Counted from the first letter of the stretch, positions 34,406 to 43,288 are shown. The stretch: 64,000 bases of DNA from Brevibacillus fluminis (GCF_003710825.1 NZ_RHHQ01000004.1:124001-188000); one strand, 5' to 3'. Notes: generated by a model not told the origin, from the letters alone. A program made the numbers and translations.

Positions 34406-35518
34406 TCATCCTAGCAGTCGCTGCGGATTCAGCCCTTCCAAAGCGGCTGGAACAAACAGACCGTCCTTGCGTATCAACACATCGTCAAACCAGATTTCCC
34501 CACCGCCATACTCGGGACGCTGAATGGAGACCAAATCCCAGTGAACCCTGCTGCGATTGCCATTGTCGGCTTTTTCGTACGCCCTTCCCGGTGTCAAATG
34601 GAAGCTTCCCGCGATTTTTTCGTCGAACAGTGTATCACCCATCGGATGAAGAATTCCTGGGTGAAACCCGATGGCGAACTCGCCGATATAGCGAGCGCCC
34701 TCATCCGTGTCGAGAATGTTGTTCAGTTTTTCCGTATGGTTCGCTGTCGCCTCTACGATTTTTCCACCCTGGAACTGCAACTGAATATGCTCAAATGCAT
34801 GGCCCTTGTACACGCTCCCGATGTTGTAGGAAATCGTGCCATTGATCGAGTCGCGCACTGGCGCCGTATACACCTCGCCATCGGGAATGTTGCGTTTTCC
34901 CGCCGCGATGACCGCTCCAATCCCTTTTATGGAAAAACTCACATCCGTACCCGGTCCGACGATTCGTACCCGATCGGTTCGCTGCATCCAATCGTATAAA
35001 GGTACAGCTGCATCGTGCATCCGTTTATAGTCAAACGCGCATACATCAAAGTAAAACTCTTCAAACTCCTCGGTTGGCATTTTCGCTTTTTGGGCCAATG
35101 CTGTGTTCGGGTAGTTAAGCCGCACACCCTTTACCCGATTATCAATGTGCTCAGCAATCGACTGAAACGCCGATACATAAAGTCGGTATTTCACCTCCGG
35201 CACGCGGCTAAGCTCGCTGTCGTTTTGCTCGCCATGAATCCCGATATAGCCATCCATCTCATTCCACATCTGTTCTTCCCATTGCGCAAGCTGATTGGCT
35301 TGCGTGGCGCTAACACCTTTCAACCATTCGCTTTGCAGTTGCTGCCGCTGAAGACGAACATAAGGAAAAGCTCCTTTTGCATACAGCTTGCGCACCAGTT
35401 CGCGAGCAAGCGGCTCCCCTTCGTCAGTCACCGCGATCATGATCCGTTCTTCCGGCTGCACATCCAGACTGTAGGAAACGATATTTTCTGCAATTTTTGC
35501 AAGACGGTGATCTTTCAT
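34406..35518 (-). CDS. M29-family metallo-aminopeptidase (AmpS/PepS-like)
   Basis: 370-residue cytosolic aminopeptidase. The family pattern is visible: an N-terminal half with DEGEPLARELVRKLYAKGAFPYVRL, and a C-terminal metal-site half with GEVYTAPVRDSINGTISYN (Glu and substrate loop), EFAIGFHPGILHP and GNRSRVHWDLVSI (His-Trp-Asp). Members use two Co/Zn ions. AGGAG is too close to ATG 35524, so ATG 35518 is preferred. Monocistronic, ending at a bidirectional terminator. Confidence 0.88.
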   Translation of the reverse strand: MKDHRLAKIAENIVSYSLDVQPEERIMIAVTDEGEPLARELVRKLYAKGAFPYVRLQRQQLQSEWLKGVSATQANQLAQWEEQMWNEMDGYIGIHGEQNDSELSRVPEVKYRLYVSAFQSIAEHIDNRVKGVRLNYPNTALAQKAKMPTEEFEEFYFDVCAFDYKRMHDAAVPLYDWMQRTDRVRIVGPGTDVSFSIKGIGAVIAAGKRNIPDGEVYTAPVRDSINGTISYNIGSVYKGHAFEHIQLQFQGGKIVEATANHTEKLNNILDTDEGARYIGEFAIGFHPGILHPMGDTLFDEKIAGSFHLTPGRAYEKADNGNRSRVHWDLVSIQRPEYGGGEIWFDDVLIRKDGLFVPAALEGLNPQRLLG

Positions 35519-35625
35519 GTTCATTCACTCCTCGTTCTTGTCGCTATCGATCGTAACAGCTCAAGATCAGAGGAAAATCAGAGGAAGTAAAAAAGTTTAA
35601 CTAGTTAGCCATTCCTGACAATAAT

Positions 35626-35669
35626 AAAAAAAGTCTCCACATTACTAATCCGTAATGCAAAGACTTTGA
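35626..35669 (-). terminator. Terminator of the tRNA cluster
   Basis: On the minus strand AAGTCT-TTGCATTAC ... GTAATGTGG-AGACTT hairpin followed by TTTTT, 12 bases after tRNA-Leu. Confidence 0.85.
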
Positions 35670-35680
35670 TCTTTTATGTA

Positions 35681-35767
35681 TGGTGCGGTCGAGAGGACTT
35701 GAACCTCCACGGTGTTGCCACCACTAGAACCTGAATCTAGCGCGTCTGCCAATTCCGCCACGACCGC
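35681..35767 (-). tRNA. tRNA-Leu (anticodon CAG)
   Basis: 87 bases with encoded CCA. Acceptor stem GCGGTCG/CGACCGC, anticodon stem CTAGA/TCTAG with loop TTCAGGT (CAG), a long variable arm (GGTGGCAACACC) as in class II tRNAs, and TTCAAGTC in the T arm. Third in the tRNA operon. Confidence 0.97.
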
Positions 35768-35772
35768 AAACA

Positions 35773-35848
35773 TGGTGCCGGCGATAGGACTTGAACCCAC
35801 AACCCCCTGATTACAAGTCAGGTGCTCTACCAATTGAGCTACACCGGC
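35773..35848 (-). tRNA. tRNA-Thr (anticodon TGT)
   Basis: 76 bases with encoded CCA. Acceptor GCCGGTG/CGCCGGC, D arm GCTCAATTGGTAGAGC, anticodon stem CCTGA/TCAGG with loop CTTGTAA (TGT), T arm with GGTTCAAGTCC. Second in the tRNA operon. Confidence 0.97.
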
Positions 35849-35857
35849 AAATAGTTA

Positions 35858-35950
35858 TGGCGGATGGGGTGGGATTTGAACCCACGAGACGAGTTACCCC
35901 CGTCTACACGATTTCCAATCGTGCTCCTTCGGCCACTCGGACACCCATCC
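35858..35950 (-). tRNA. tRNA-Ser (anticodon GGA)
   Basis: 93 bases with encoded CCA (ending GCCA). Acceptor GGATGGG/CCCATCC, anticodon stem CACGA/TCGTG with loop TTGGAAA (GGA), long variable arm AGACGGGGG...CTCGTCT, T arm GGTTCAAATCC. First in the tRNA operon. Confidence 0.97.
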
Positions 35951-35991
35951 AGCTTGTACAATTTCATCGCTCTTTCTTGGCGACAAGAATG

Positions 35992-36020
35992 AGTATACTA
36001 CGAAAAGTTATCCAAAGCAA
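35992..36020 (-). promoter_or_regulatory. Sigma-A promoter of the tRNA operon
   Basis: Minus strand -35 TTGCTT (36020-36015), 17-base spacer, -10 TATACT (35997-35992), about 42 bases before mature tRNA-Ser. Confidence 0.7.
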
Positions 36021-36091
36021 TACCATTTTTAGACTTAATGAACATAGATTGTGAGCGGTTCGGGCATACTACTCCCAAAGGAGGGATTCCG

Positions 36092-36229
36092 ATGGACCCG
36101 AACCGTCATCTGGATGAAACGGAATCAATGCTCGCAGATCTTTACGAGATGTACTATCCTCCACGCGACGAGGAAATGTATCACGAAATGGACTTGCTGA
36201 ACTGGGTGGAGTGGAATGGCTATTTGTGA
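36092..36229 (+). CDS. Small acidic hypothetical protein (45 aa)
   Basis: MDPNRHLDETESMLADLYE, then a Tyr/Met/Glu-rich end with NWVEWNGYL; strongly acidic. AAAGGAGGG is 6-8 bases before ATG 36092. It overlaps the convergent methyltransferase gene by 10 bases. Function unknown. Confidence 0.6.
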   Translation: MDPNRHLDETESMLADLYEMYYPPRDEEMYHEMDLLNWVEWNGYL

Positions 36230-36990
36230 CAAATAAACAGAAGCTCATTCCCTTGATCGATTGGCTGTCCAGCGTAACCACCGTATTCCGCTTCGATGGT
36301 GAAGCCGGCATCGCGCAGCAGCGTGCGGAGGTCATCCCCCTCATAATAACGCAAACGCAGCTTGTCGCGATGCTCCTTCACCGGCTTTTCCTTGTGTTGG
36401 ATCCGGTAGATGAGATCGACCTCCAGTAAACGCAAAATCGGATCAAACGACTTGTTGAAGGAATGCCTCGTCATGATTTCACCCCCCGGCAGCATCGTCT
36501 CAAAATCAAGCTTCTCCTCTTTCGATTGCCACCAATCACCCATTGGTTTGCTAAGTCGAAACACATTGATCAGCAATCTCCCACCTACATGCAGATGACG
36601 GTAGCAAGTCTTCAAGCAGGATAGCGCTTCATCTTCGGTAGACAAGGCCTGGAAACTGCGGAACGCAGCGAAAATGAGCGAAAATTGTTGTCTGATGGAA
36701 AAGTCGCACATACTTTGCCTACTCACATGGATTCGTTGCTGTACATCAACAGGCAGCCCGTTTTTTTTCCGTTCCAATTCGGTAAGCATCGCTTCCGACA
36801 AATCGATGCCCCACACCTGGAACCCTTGCTGTGCAAGTGGCAGCAGTACTCTACCCGTACCGCATGCAAGCTCCAACACAGGGCCTTTTGCCTTTTCCGC
36901 CTGCTTTACGTAAAATGGAATGTCCATCGAAAATGGAATTCGCGGATCCCGATCATATAGAAATGCCGTGTTCTCATAGAGGTTCGCCAC
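36220..36990 (-). CDS. Class I SAM-dependent methyltransferase
   Basis: 256 residues with a Methyltransf_25-type fold: motif I VLELACGTGRVLLPLAQQG (about residues 38-56), acidic residue at the end of beta-2 in VWGIDLSEAML, and FSLIFAAFRSFQAL for motif IV. Preceded by TAFLYDRDPRIPFSMDIPFY, typical of small-molecule methyltransferases. The substrate is unknown. GTG 36990 chosen because GGGAGGAG lies just upstream; the frame extends to 37038. Confidence 0.8.
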   Translation of the reverse strand: MANLYENTAFLYDRDPRIPFSMDIPFYVKQAEKAKGPVLELACGTGRVLLPLAQQGFQVWGIDLSEAMLTELERKKNGLPVDVQQRIHVSRQSMCDFSIRQQFSLIFAAFRSFQALSTEDEALSCLKTCYRHLHVGGRLLINVFRLSKPMGDWWQSKEEKLDFETMLPGGEIMTRHSFNKSFDPILRLLEVDLIYRIQHKEKPVKEHRDKLRLRYYEGDDLRTLLRDAGFTIEAEYGGYAGQPIDQGNELLFICHK

Positions 36991-37109
36991 GCAATCTCCT
37001 CCCATTTGATCAAGTTTCTTCCACTGTATCACAGACAATCTATTTGCATGTCATTGTTTTTCTCTGGTAATATGATGAAGAGGTCAAGAACGTAAGGAGA
37101 AGATTCCCA

Positions 37110-37412
37110 ATGAAATGTAAAATCACCCGCAACGCTGCAAAAAAAATTGCCGAAGTACTGGCTGAAGAAACCGATAAAGAATTAAAACTGCGCGTCTACA
37201 TCACACACGCACACGGTGACCATGCCCATTACGGAATGGCACTGGACAAGCCTACTGACGATGACGTTGTAGTTTCGACCGATAAAGAAATCGATGTCAT
37301 CTTGAAAAAAGGTGACGAGCTGCTCGACGGTGTCGTTATCGACTATCTCTACATGCCAGAAGAAGGCTTCGTCATCACCAACCCTGCCAAAGGAAATCAT
37401 GGCGATCACTAA
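37110..37412 (+). CDS. HesB/IscA-fold-like small protein, His-rich and without the conserved cysteines
   Basis: 100 residues. The start (MKCKITRNAAKKIAEVLAEE, then LRVYI) and the late GFVITNP recall the HesB/IscA fold, but the three Cys that hold Fe-S in IscA are absent (only Cys3). Instead there are the His/Asp clusters THAHGDHAHYG (residues 31-41) and GNHGDH at the C-terminus, which could bind a metal. Strong ribosome binding site (AAGGAGAAG). Followed at once by a terminator. Assignment of the fold is tentative. Confidence 0.55.
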   Translation: MKCKITRNAAKKIAEVLAEETDKELKLRVYITHAHGDHAHYGMALDKPTDDDVVVSTDKEIDVILKKGDELLDGVVIDYLYMPEEGFVITNPAKGNHGDH

Positions 37413-37455
37413 TAAAAAAAAGCGGAAGAAGCATACAGCTTCAACCGCTTTTTTT
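37413..37455. terminator. Bidirectional terminator
   Basis: AAAGCGG(AAGAAGC) / (GCTTCAA)CCGCTTT stem flanked by A and T runs, between the convergent HesB-like and helD genes. Confidence 0.85.
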
Positions 37456-37456
37456 G

Positions 37457-39721
37457 TTAGACTTCCTGTTCCGTCACCTGCTCCATATACACCTGTGCGG
37501 TTTGCAGCAATTCAGTCAATCCATTCTTGGCGCTTAACACAACCAGACGGTGGACTGGCCGAGTCATGGCGACGTAGAGCAGCTTAGCATCTTCTTCGTT
37601 TCGCCCGTAGTTTTCGGTGTCGGCGCCTACTAGGATAACCGCGTCAAACTGTAGCCCTTTTGTCATATAAGCAGGCATAACCACAATGCCCTCGGGGAAC
37701 TCTGTATCCTTCGAGGAAAGCAAGACCGCTTCCGGCAAGCCAGCCTTGATTTGTTTGTGCAGCTTTTTGCACTGCTCCATAGACTTTGCTACGATCGCGA
37801 TCGAGCGAAATCCTTCATCTGCAAGTTTAGTCGCATGCTGAATCACTGCGCCTGCCTCATCCGCTGCCTTCTCACTATGCTGATAAAGCGGTTTCGTGCC
37901 GTGGCGTAATACGGGTTTGGCCAAAAACAAATCAGGGATATCGATCTTTGCCAATACCTCATTGGCACACGTCATAATTTCTACGGTTGAGCGATAGCTT
38001 TGCTCGAGCTTATAAAACTGGACAGAGCTCCCTGCATATACACCCTTCATCAATTCATCCCAAGAATGTAAGCCACGGTAGGCATGAATTCCTTGGGCTA
38101 TGTCACCGACGATGGTTACGGAATTGCGCTTGGTTGCAAGCGAGACGATCAAAATCTCGAGAGCGCTTAAATCTTGCGCCTCGTCCACCACTGCATGATC
38201 AAAACTGCCCGCCTGACTCATCCCTTCCAATGCATGCTGCAAATAAAGCAGCGGAGCCAAATCCTCCGTTTCAATCCGTTCTGCAGCAAAGATTTCAGCT
38301 GACGTCCTTGCTGTATCTGCCAAGACTTCTGCACGATTCTCCAGCTCAACGGGGGCGAATTTCTCCAGGAGCTCCTGACTTGCAAATAGCCCGGTATAAA
38401 CCGAAAACACATCGAGTGTCGGCCAAGCGGCAAAATACTTATCGAGAATCGTGTCGATATTTTTTTCGAACTTGGCGAGTGCTTGCTTATCCAAATCCAC
38501 TTTCAGTTCCCGTAGATGAGCGTACACCATCTTGTTTAGCTGCTGTTTGAGATGCTTGCGCAATTGGACAAGGCGCTCACGGAATGGCAGATTGGCATAA
38601 TGCTCCATGAACAGCTTTTTGATCTCACTTCCATCGATCGCGAACACATGCTTCGTTCTGCTATATATGAAGCTTAAACGCTTGTAGTTGATTTGCGTCT
38701 CGATTAAGTCCGCCAAGTAGGCATCGAGCGTCGCTTTGCATGCGAGCGAGCCTTTCAAATGCATCCGATGACGCGCTTCCCGTCGTTGCGCTTCCCGGTT
38801 CTCTCCCTCTTCGAAGAAAAGCTGCAGCGGTTTGTTCGGATCGAGGATGCGCCAGCCTTTATTCATGAGCGGCTTCACCAGCTTAGCTGCCCAATCCATA
38901 AAGGTCGACTGCTGTACGTCTTCAACACCGAGCTCAGGGAGCACTTCCGATATGTATGTTAAAAAGAGTCGGTTCGGCGCGAACACCATGAACCGCTTTG
39001 AAGCGAGCGAATCTTGATAGTTATAAATTAAGTACGAGAGCCGATGCAGGGCGATCGTCGTCTTCCCGCTGCCTGCCACTCCTTGCACAAGAATCGGCCG
39101 GTCTTTTTCCGCACGGATGATGTCGTTTTGCTCCGATTGGATGGTAGCAACGATATCCTTCAAGCGGCTGTCATTGGTTTGGTCAAGGCTGGCCGACAAA
39201 AATTCGTCGATGTAGCCCTCATCAAGAAAATCGTCCGGATCGGACATTTCTCGATTGATCGTTTCCTTCACAGCTCCATCGTAAATGCCTGTGATCTTGC
39301 CTTCCTCAATCGCAAAGTTGCGCTTTAGCTTAACCTCGCCTCTGACGATTCCTTGTGGTGTTCGATAAAACGCGTCCTTGCTCTCGCCGCTATAATACAG
39401 GCTGGCAACCGGGGCACGCCAGTCGACAACGATCGAATCCATAGTATCGCTGCTAACTACGCCTCGTTTCCCGATATAGACGCTGTCCGTATCATACGTC
39501 TCGTCCTTCATAAAATCAACGCGGCCAAAATAAGGCTTCAAGCGCGATTGCGTAAGATAGGTCAACGTTTTCGCCAGGCCAGCGTTCACGATTTGCTTTA
39601 CATAATCGTCAGTCGGATCTTTAATTTCTTCTGTGATCCAATCAACCTCTTTGTCGATCAGGTCGATTGTCTCATCCAATCGTTTCTGTTCCAATTCGTA
39701 AGCACTGTGCTTTGTTGTCAT
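37457..39721 (-). CDS. helD: UvrD/HelD-type superfamily 1 helicase (RNA polymerase recycling factor)
   Basis: 754 residues. N-terminal coiled-coil arm (about 1-60), then DSIVVDWRAPVASLYY, typical of HelD; Walker A VQGVAGSGKTTIALHR (about residue 215), Walker B region HAVVDEAQDLSALE, QGIHAYRGLHSW, LEQSYRSTVEIM and the C-terminal MTKGLQFDAVILV and YVAMTRPVHRLVVLS. HelD proteins in Firmicutes prise stalled RNA polymerase off DNA. Start ATG 39721 has AGGGAGGG upstream. Monocistronic, next to the SOS locus. Confidence 0.88.
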   Translation of the reverse strand: MTTKHSAYELEQKRLDETIDLIDKEVDWITEEIKDPTDDYVKQIVNAGLAKTLTYLTQSRLKPYFGRVDFMKDETYDTDSVYIGKRGVVSSDTMDSIVVDWRAPVASLYYSGESKDAFYRTPQGIVRGEVKLKRNFAIEEGKITGIYDGAVKETINREMSDPDDFLDEGYIDEFLSASLDQTNDSRLKDIVATIQSEQNDIIRAEKDRPILVQGVAGSGKTTIALHRLSYLIYNYQDSLASKRFMVFAPNRLFLTYISEVLPELGVEDVQQSTFMDWAAKLVKPLMNKGWRILDPNKPLQLFFEEGENREAQRREARHRMHLKGSLACKATLDAYLADLIETQINYKRLSFIYSRTKHVFAIDGSEIKKLFMEHYANLPFRERLVQLRKHLKQQLNKMVYAHLRELKVDLDKQALAKFEKNIDTILDKYFAAWPTLDVFSVYTGLFASQELLEKFAPVELENRAEVLADTARTSAEIFAAERIETEDLAPLLYLQHALEGMSQAGSFDHAVVDEAQDLSALEILIVSLATKRNSVTIVGDIAQGIHAYRGLHSWDELMKGVYAGSSVQFYKLEQSYRSTVEIMTCANEVLAKIDIPDLFLAKPVLRHGTKPLYQHSEKAADEAGAVIQHATKLADEGFRSIAIVAKSMEQCKKLHKQIKAGLPEAVLLSSKDTEFPEGIVVMPAYMTKGLQFDAVILVGADTENYGRNEEDAKLLYVAMTRPVHRLVVLSAKNGLTELLQTAQVYMEQVTEQEV

Positions 39722-39825
39722 TCGCATACCCTCCCTTTTCGCCAGTCCGATCACGAGTAAAGCGAGTGGCCAAACTAGGTTTTACAGAGTGAAAAAAACA
39801 TCCATTCGCAACGGCGTGGATGTCA

Positions 39826-40023
39826 TTAATGCTTAAACTTATTCTCTTCTAGATCTTCTACATATTGAATGGAGTCAAGATTGGCTTTCAGCGAAGCTTT
39901 CATTGCATCGATGTATTTCCGTCTAAGCACTTGCTGCTCCGCTTTTTCGTCCTCAGTCAACCCAGAGCCTTTTGCCTTTTTGGCCAGTTCGTTAATGCGT
40001 TTAATTTCTGCGTCGGTAACCAT
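39826..40023 (-). CDS. ynzC: YnzC-like DUF896 protein
   Basis: 65 residues of the DUF896 family: [22 protein letters not shown], then [19 protein letters not shown]. In Bacillus ynzC is part of the SOS-induced yneA-yneB-ynzC operon, and here it follows yneA in the same direction, without yneB. ATG 40023 has GGGAGGAGC upstream. Function unknown. Confidence 0.85.
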   Translation of the reverse strand: MVTDAEIKRINELAKKAKGSGLTEDEKAEQQVLRRKYIDAMKASLKANLDSIQYVEDLEENKFKH

Positions 40024-40118
40024 AACTGCTCCTCCCTCACTATCGTGCTGACTAGCTATAATCAAACATCTATATATTATAGCAAGAGGCGGGAGCCAAA
40101 CACAAGAGGGAAACTGTA

Positions 40119-40472
40119 CTATTTCCAGTTGGTTGGTATTTTCAAAGTCTGCCCTTCATAGATGATGACATCCTTCATTTCGTTCAACGCCATAATTTGA
40201 TCGATCAAGTCGTTTATTTCCAAACCGGTATCCGCGCGATAAGCAGAAGCGATCTCCCATAGGCTGTCTCCCTCCTGAACCGTAATCACCTTGACCGGAA
40301 CTGACGTCGTTCCTTCTTCCGATGCGAACACGAAGCTTGTCAAAAAATAACTAAATAGCGCGATAAGTGCAAGAATAAAAAGGGCTTGTCCTCGTGTAAT
40401 CGAAAGTTTGCTTCGCTTTGTCGTTGTTTCTTTATTCAAATGATGTGATGGTACATAAACATATCCTACCAT
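40119..40472 (-). CDS. yneA: Cell division suppressor YneA (LysM protein)
   Basis: 117-residue SOS-induced division inhibitor. One membrane segment ([20 protein letters not shown], about residues 28-50) and an extracellular LysM domain ([18 protein letters not shown] ... [15 protein letters not shown] end). In Bacillus it blocks septation while DNA is damaged. ATG 40472 has GGGGGTCG upstream. It is divergent from lexA; the LexA box at 40485-40498 lies just before its start. Confidence 0.88.
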   Translation of the reverse strand: MVGYVYVPSHHLNKETTTKRSKLSITRGQALFILALIALFSYFLTSFVFASEEGTTSVPVKVITVQEGDSLWEIASAYRADTGLEINDLIDQIMALNEMKDVIIYEGQTLKIPTNWK

Positions 40473-40484
40473 AGTTACGACCCC

Positions 40485-40498
40485 CAAACAGATGTTCG
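40485..40498. promoter_or_regulatory. LexA box 1 (yneA side)
   Basis: CAAACAGATGTTCG; its reverse complement CGAACATCTGTTTG fits the Firmicute SOS consensus CGAACRNRYGTTYG with GAAC-N4-GTTT/C arms. Confidence 0.8.
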
Positions 40499-40522
40499 AT
40501 TTGTTCTGATATGATCATAATA

Positions 40523-40536
40523 CGAACACATGTTCA
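40523..40536. promoter_or_regulatory. LexA box 2 (central)
   Basis: CGAACACATGTTCA, GAAC-N4-GTTC with perfect arms, in the yneA-lexA divergent region. Confidence 0.88.
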
Positions 40537-40551
40537 TGTCAAGAAAATTGT

Positions 40552-40565
40552 CGAACTTATGTTTG
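40552..40565. promoter_or_regulatory. LexA box 3 (lexA promoter)
   Basis: CGAACTTATGTTTG overlapping the -35 of the lexA promoter, consistent with autoregulation. Confidence 0.88.
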
Positions 40566-40591
40566 TCGAACAAGAATTCCCGTGTTATAAT
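40563..40591 (+). promoter_or_regulatory. lexA promoter
   Basis: -35 TTGTCG (40563-40568), 17-base spacer, -10 TATAAT (40586-40591), 34 bases before the lexA GTG; overlaps LexA box 3. Confidence 0.8.
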
Positions 40592-40624
40592 AGAGAAAAA
40601 TGGTAAACGAATTGGGGTGTCAAC

Positions 40625-41248
40625 GTGTCCAAGCTATCTAACCGTCAACAATCCATCATCGATTTTATTCGCAAGGAAGTAAAAGACAAAGGTTATCCGC
40701 CATCTGTTCGGGAAATCGGCGAGGCTGTCGGCCTTGCTTCCAGTTCTACCGTACACGGACATTTGGCTCGTTTGGAGAAAAAAGGACTTATTCGCAGAGA
40801 CCCTACAAAACCGCGTGCAATCGAGCTTTTAAGCGATGAGGGGCGCGTTGCTGACGATTTCCCTGATTCTGTTGTTCGCGTTCCCGTTGTCGGAAAAGTG
40901 ACAGCTGGTCTGCCTATCACCGCGATTGAAGATGTGGAAGACTACTTTCCTCTCCCAGAGAGCATCGTGACCTCGGACAAAGTATATATGCTGCGCGTAT
41001 CTGGTGAGAGTATGATTGAAGCCGGGATTTTGGACGGGGATTATGTGATTGTTCGTCAGCAAAACGTAGCCAATAACGGCGATATCGTGGTAGCGATGAC
41101 AGAAGAAGATGAAGCGACGGTGAAACGCTTCTTCAAGGAAAAAAATCACTTTCGACTTCAGCCTGAAAACGCCGCTCTCGAACCGATCATCTTGGACAGC
41201 GTTTCGATTTTGGGCAAGGTCATCGGCGTGTACCGGTTACTCCACTAA
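40625..41248 (+). CDS. lexA: SOS repressor LexA
   Basis: 207-residue repressor. N-terminal winged helix ([37 protein letters not shown]), the self-cleavage site Ala-Gly in GKVTAGLPI (about residue 92), catalytic Ser in [10 protein letters not shown] (about 129) and Lys in EATVKRFF (about 167). RecA filaments trigger cleavage. Start GTG 40625 with GGGGTG upstream. Three LexA boxes precede it, so it controls itself and yneA. Confidence 0.97.
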   Translation: MSKLSNRQQSIIDFIRKEVKDKGYPPSVREIGEAVGLASSSTVHGHLARLEKKGLIRRDPTKPRAIELLSDEGRVADDFPDSVVRVPVVGKVTAGLPITAIEDVEDYFPLPESIVTSDKVYMLRVSGESMIEAGILDGDYVIVRQQNVANNGDIVVAMTEEDEATVKRFFKEKNHFRLQPENAALEPIILDSVSILGKVIGVYRLLH

Positions 41249-41270
41249 GTTACCTGAACGTTTCAAACAA

Positions 41271-41309
41271 AAAGGAAACGAACCCTTAAACGGATTCGTT
41301 TCCTTTTTT
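41271..41309. terminator. Bidirectional terminator lexA / DUF456
   Basis: AAAGGAAACGAA / TTCGTTTCCTTT 12-bp stem with a T run, between convergent genes. Confidence 0.9.
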
Positions 41310-41327
41310 CATGCGCATGGTTCCGGT

Positions 41328-41813
41328 TTAGATAGCAAGGAAAAACCACACAATCATGACGATCTGCAAGAAGACTTTCATCACAGCGCTCCCCAAGAAC
41401 GCGACGACCGAACCGACCCCCGCTTTGACCGCGTGTTCGAGTGGTTGCCGCTGCACGATCATCTCGACAATGATGACCAGCGCGAATGGAAACAAAATGA
41501 TCCCAAACGGTGGAAACAAAACGGCCCCCAAAATGACCCCCACGATCGAGGCAAACTGCGACCACTTGGACCCGCCGTATTTTTTGACAAAATAAGCGTT
41601 CGTTAAAAAATCTGCTCCATACAATAAAATAGTCATGATTGCCATGCCCCACCAAAACGATGCTGGCAACCCTGCACCTGATCCTGCAATCGTGAACTGG
41701 TACAGCAGGAACCCCGCCCACAACAGCAGCATCTCCGGCAGCACCGGGAAAAAGACCGCAATTAAGCTGGCAGCAAACAGCGCTGCTACGATAATCCATA
41801 GGACAATGTCCAT
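41328..41813 (-). CDS. DUF456 family membrane protein
   Basis: 161-residue membrane protein with about five helices and the DUF456 pattern (FFPVLPEMLLLWAGFLLYQF, then GADFLTNAYFVKKYGGSKWSQFASIVGVILG with the family's Gly-rich loops). Function unknown. ATG 41813 is set by GAGGAGGATTGG upstream. Confidence 0.8.
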   Translation of the reverse strand: MDIVLWIIVAALFAASLIAVFFPVLPEMLLLWAGFLLYQFTIAGSGAGLPASFWWGMAIMTILLYGADFLTNAYFVKKYGGSKWSQFASIVGVILGAVLFPPFGIILFPFALVIIVEMIVQRQPLEHAVKAGVGSVVAFLGSAVMKVFLQIVMIVWFFLAI

Positions 41814-42040
41814 TTCCAATCCTCCTCGATCCAAAAACCACTTGCGTTACTCGTACTAGTATGTACGAATAAATGATCTTTCGGTTACATAAAACGATAT
41901 GGCAGTTTTATTCGTAGCAGTAATCCTCTTTTTCCCCTACCCGAAACGTTTCAGACTAACGTTACTCCCCCACCGATTCTCGGTTTGAAAGCTTTTCGAC
42001 CAAGCATCAAGAACGATGTCTTCCTGCTTCGTTTTTTCTG

Positions 42041-42071
42041 TTGACTTAAACCACGGTTTAAGTCGTATCCT
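42041..42071 (+). promoter_or_regulatory. MerR-type promoter with 19-base spacer and palindromic operator
   Basis: -35 TTGACT (42041-42046), 19-base spacer, -10 TATCCT (42066-42071). The spacer holds a perfect inverted repeat, GACTTAAAC and GTTTAAGTC separated by CACG (42043-42064). Over-long spacers with a centred dyad are the hallmark of promoters untwisted by MerR activators. Confidence 0.85.
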
Positions 42072-42111
42072 ATTCCTGTCGACAATGTAAGATCATTTTG
42101 GAGGTCTCCAA

Positions 42112-42507
42112 ATGAAGTATTGTTCCATTAGCGAAGCTTCAGCCATATTCAATATTCCCGAATCGACGCTACGTTTTTATGAAAAAAAAGGACTATTACC
42201 ACACATTGAACGTGACGAAGCTGGCAGGCGGTTATTTTCAGAAGATCAAATGTCGCTCCTTGAAACCGTTATTTGCTTAAAAAACACCCACATGCCCATA
42301 AGCGGGATTAAGCAATATATTGATTGGGTCGTGCAAGGAGATAACACAATTGAGCTCCGGCTTGAAATGATGAAGAATCACAAGCAAGCTGTACTAGCTG
42401 AAATATCGTTGATGACAGAGTCCTTAAAAGGGATTGACGTAAAAATTACCCGTTATGTAAAACGTACTCAGGAAAGAAAAAATAATCGAGAAGAGGAACG
42501 ATCATGA
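42112..42507 (+). CDS. MerR-family transcriptional regulator
   Basis: 131 residues: N-terminal MerR winged helix (SISEASAIFNIPESTLRFYEKKGLLP) and a C-terminal coiled-coil dimerisation helix; no cysteine cluster for metal, so a small-molecule or redox-type sensor is likely. In this family (HTH_MerR-Sat/YyaN-like) the regulator often controls an adjacent oxidoreductase, and here its last bases overlap the start of an SDR gene (ATGA). Its own promoter has the MerR layout, implying autoregulation of both genes. Confidence 0.88.
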   Translation: MKYCSISEASAIFNIPESTLRFYEKKGLLPHIERDEAGRRLFSEDQMSLLETVICLKNTHMPISGIKQYIDWVVQGDNTIELRLEMMKNHKQAVLAEISLMTESLKGIDVKITRYVKRTQERKNNREEERS

Positions 42508-43265
42508 AACTTTCAGGAAATACAATTCTTATTACTGGTGGAAGTTCTGGAATTGGATTCGCTTTTGCGGAGCGTTTTATCAAAGCAGGTAATCAAGTTA
42601 TTGTTTGTGGGCGGCGTGAACAGGCACTTCAAAATGCGAAAGAAAAACTCCCCAGCCTTATTACTCGCATATGCAATTTAGATAGTGAATCCGAGCGTGT
42701 AGCATTGTTCGATTGGGTAACGGTCAACTATCCAGAAGTGAATGTGTTGGTTAACAATGCGGGAATCCAGCAACGCTTCAATGTAAGAAAAGCGGATGTG
42801 AGGAGTAATTGGAGTTATTTCAGAAAAGAAATCACAACCAACATCGAAGCACCTTTTCATCTCTCCATGCTGTTCGCTTCCTTTTTTGCAACAAAAGAAG
42901 AGGCGACGATCATTAACGTGACATCCGGGTTAGCTTTTACCCCTTTTGCGATTGCTCCGATTTATTCAGCAACGAAAGCGGCGCTTCATTCATTTACAAT
43001 GAGCCTCAGACATCAACTATCCGATACGTCTGTAGAAGTCATAGAAGTTGCTCCCCCGGCAGTGAATACAGATTTAGGTGGAGCCGGGTTGCACACACAT
43101 GGAGAACCATTAGATGATTTCGCAGATGGAATTTTCCAAGGATTAAAAGAAGGGAAAAAGGAAATTGGTTATGGCACTTCTGTGAATCGCTTACGGATGT
43201 CAAGGGATGAAGTCGACGAACACGTAGAAAATATGTATAAGGCAACGAAAAACACAATTGAATAG
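42504..43265 (+). CDS. Short-chain dehydrogenase (DltE-like)
   Basis: 253-residue SDR. GGSSGIGFAF nucleotide-binding loop, NNAG motif, catalytic Ser in NVTSGLAF and YSATK. The C-terminal part (NRLRMSRDEVDEHVENMYKA) resembles the DltE-like group of Bacillus. Overlaps the merR stop by 4 bases. It is probably the regulated output of the MerR protein; the substrate is unknown. The stretch is visibly more AT-rich than its neighbours. Confidence 0.85.
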   Translation: MKLSGNTILITGGSSGIGFAFAERFIKAGNQVIVCGRREQALQNAKEKLPSLITRICNLDSESERVALFDWVTVNYPEVNVLVNNAGIQQRFNVRKADVRSNWSYFRKEITTNIEAPFHLSMLFASFFATKEEATIINVTSGLAFTPFAIAPIYSATKAALHSFTMSLRHQLSDTSVEVIEVAPPAVNTDLGGAGLHTHGEPLDDFADGIFQGLKEGKKEIGYGTSVNRLRMSRDEVDEHVENMYKATKNTIE

Positions 43266-43288
43266 ATGTTGCATTTGCATATAAAAAG

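Noticed and set aside
41263..41841. 192-residue minus-strand open frame
   Set aside because: Shifted frame over the DUF456 gene, which has the clear membrane-protein pattern and ribosome binding site.
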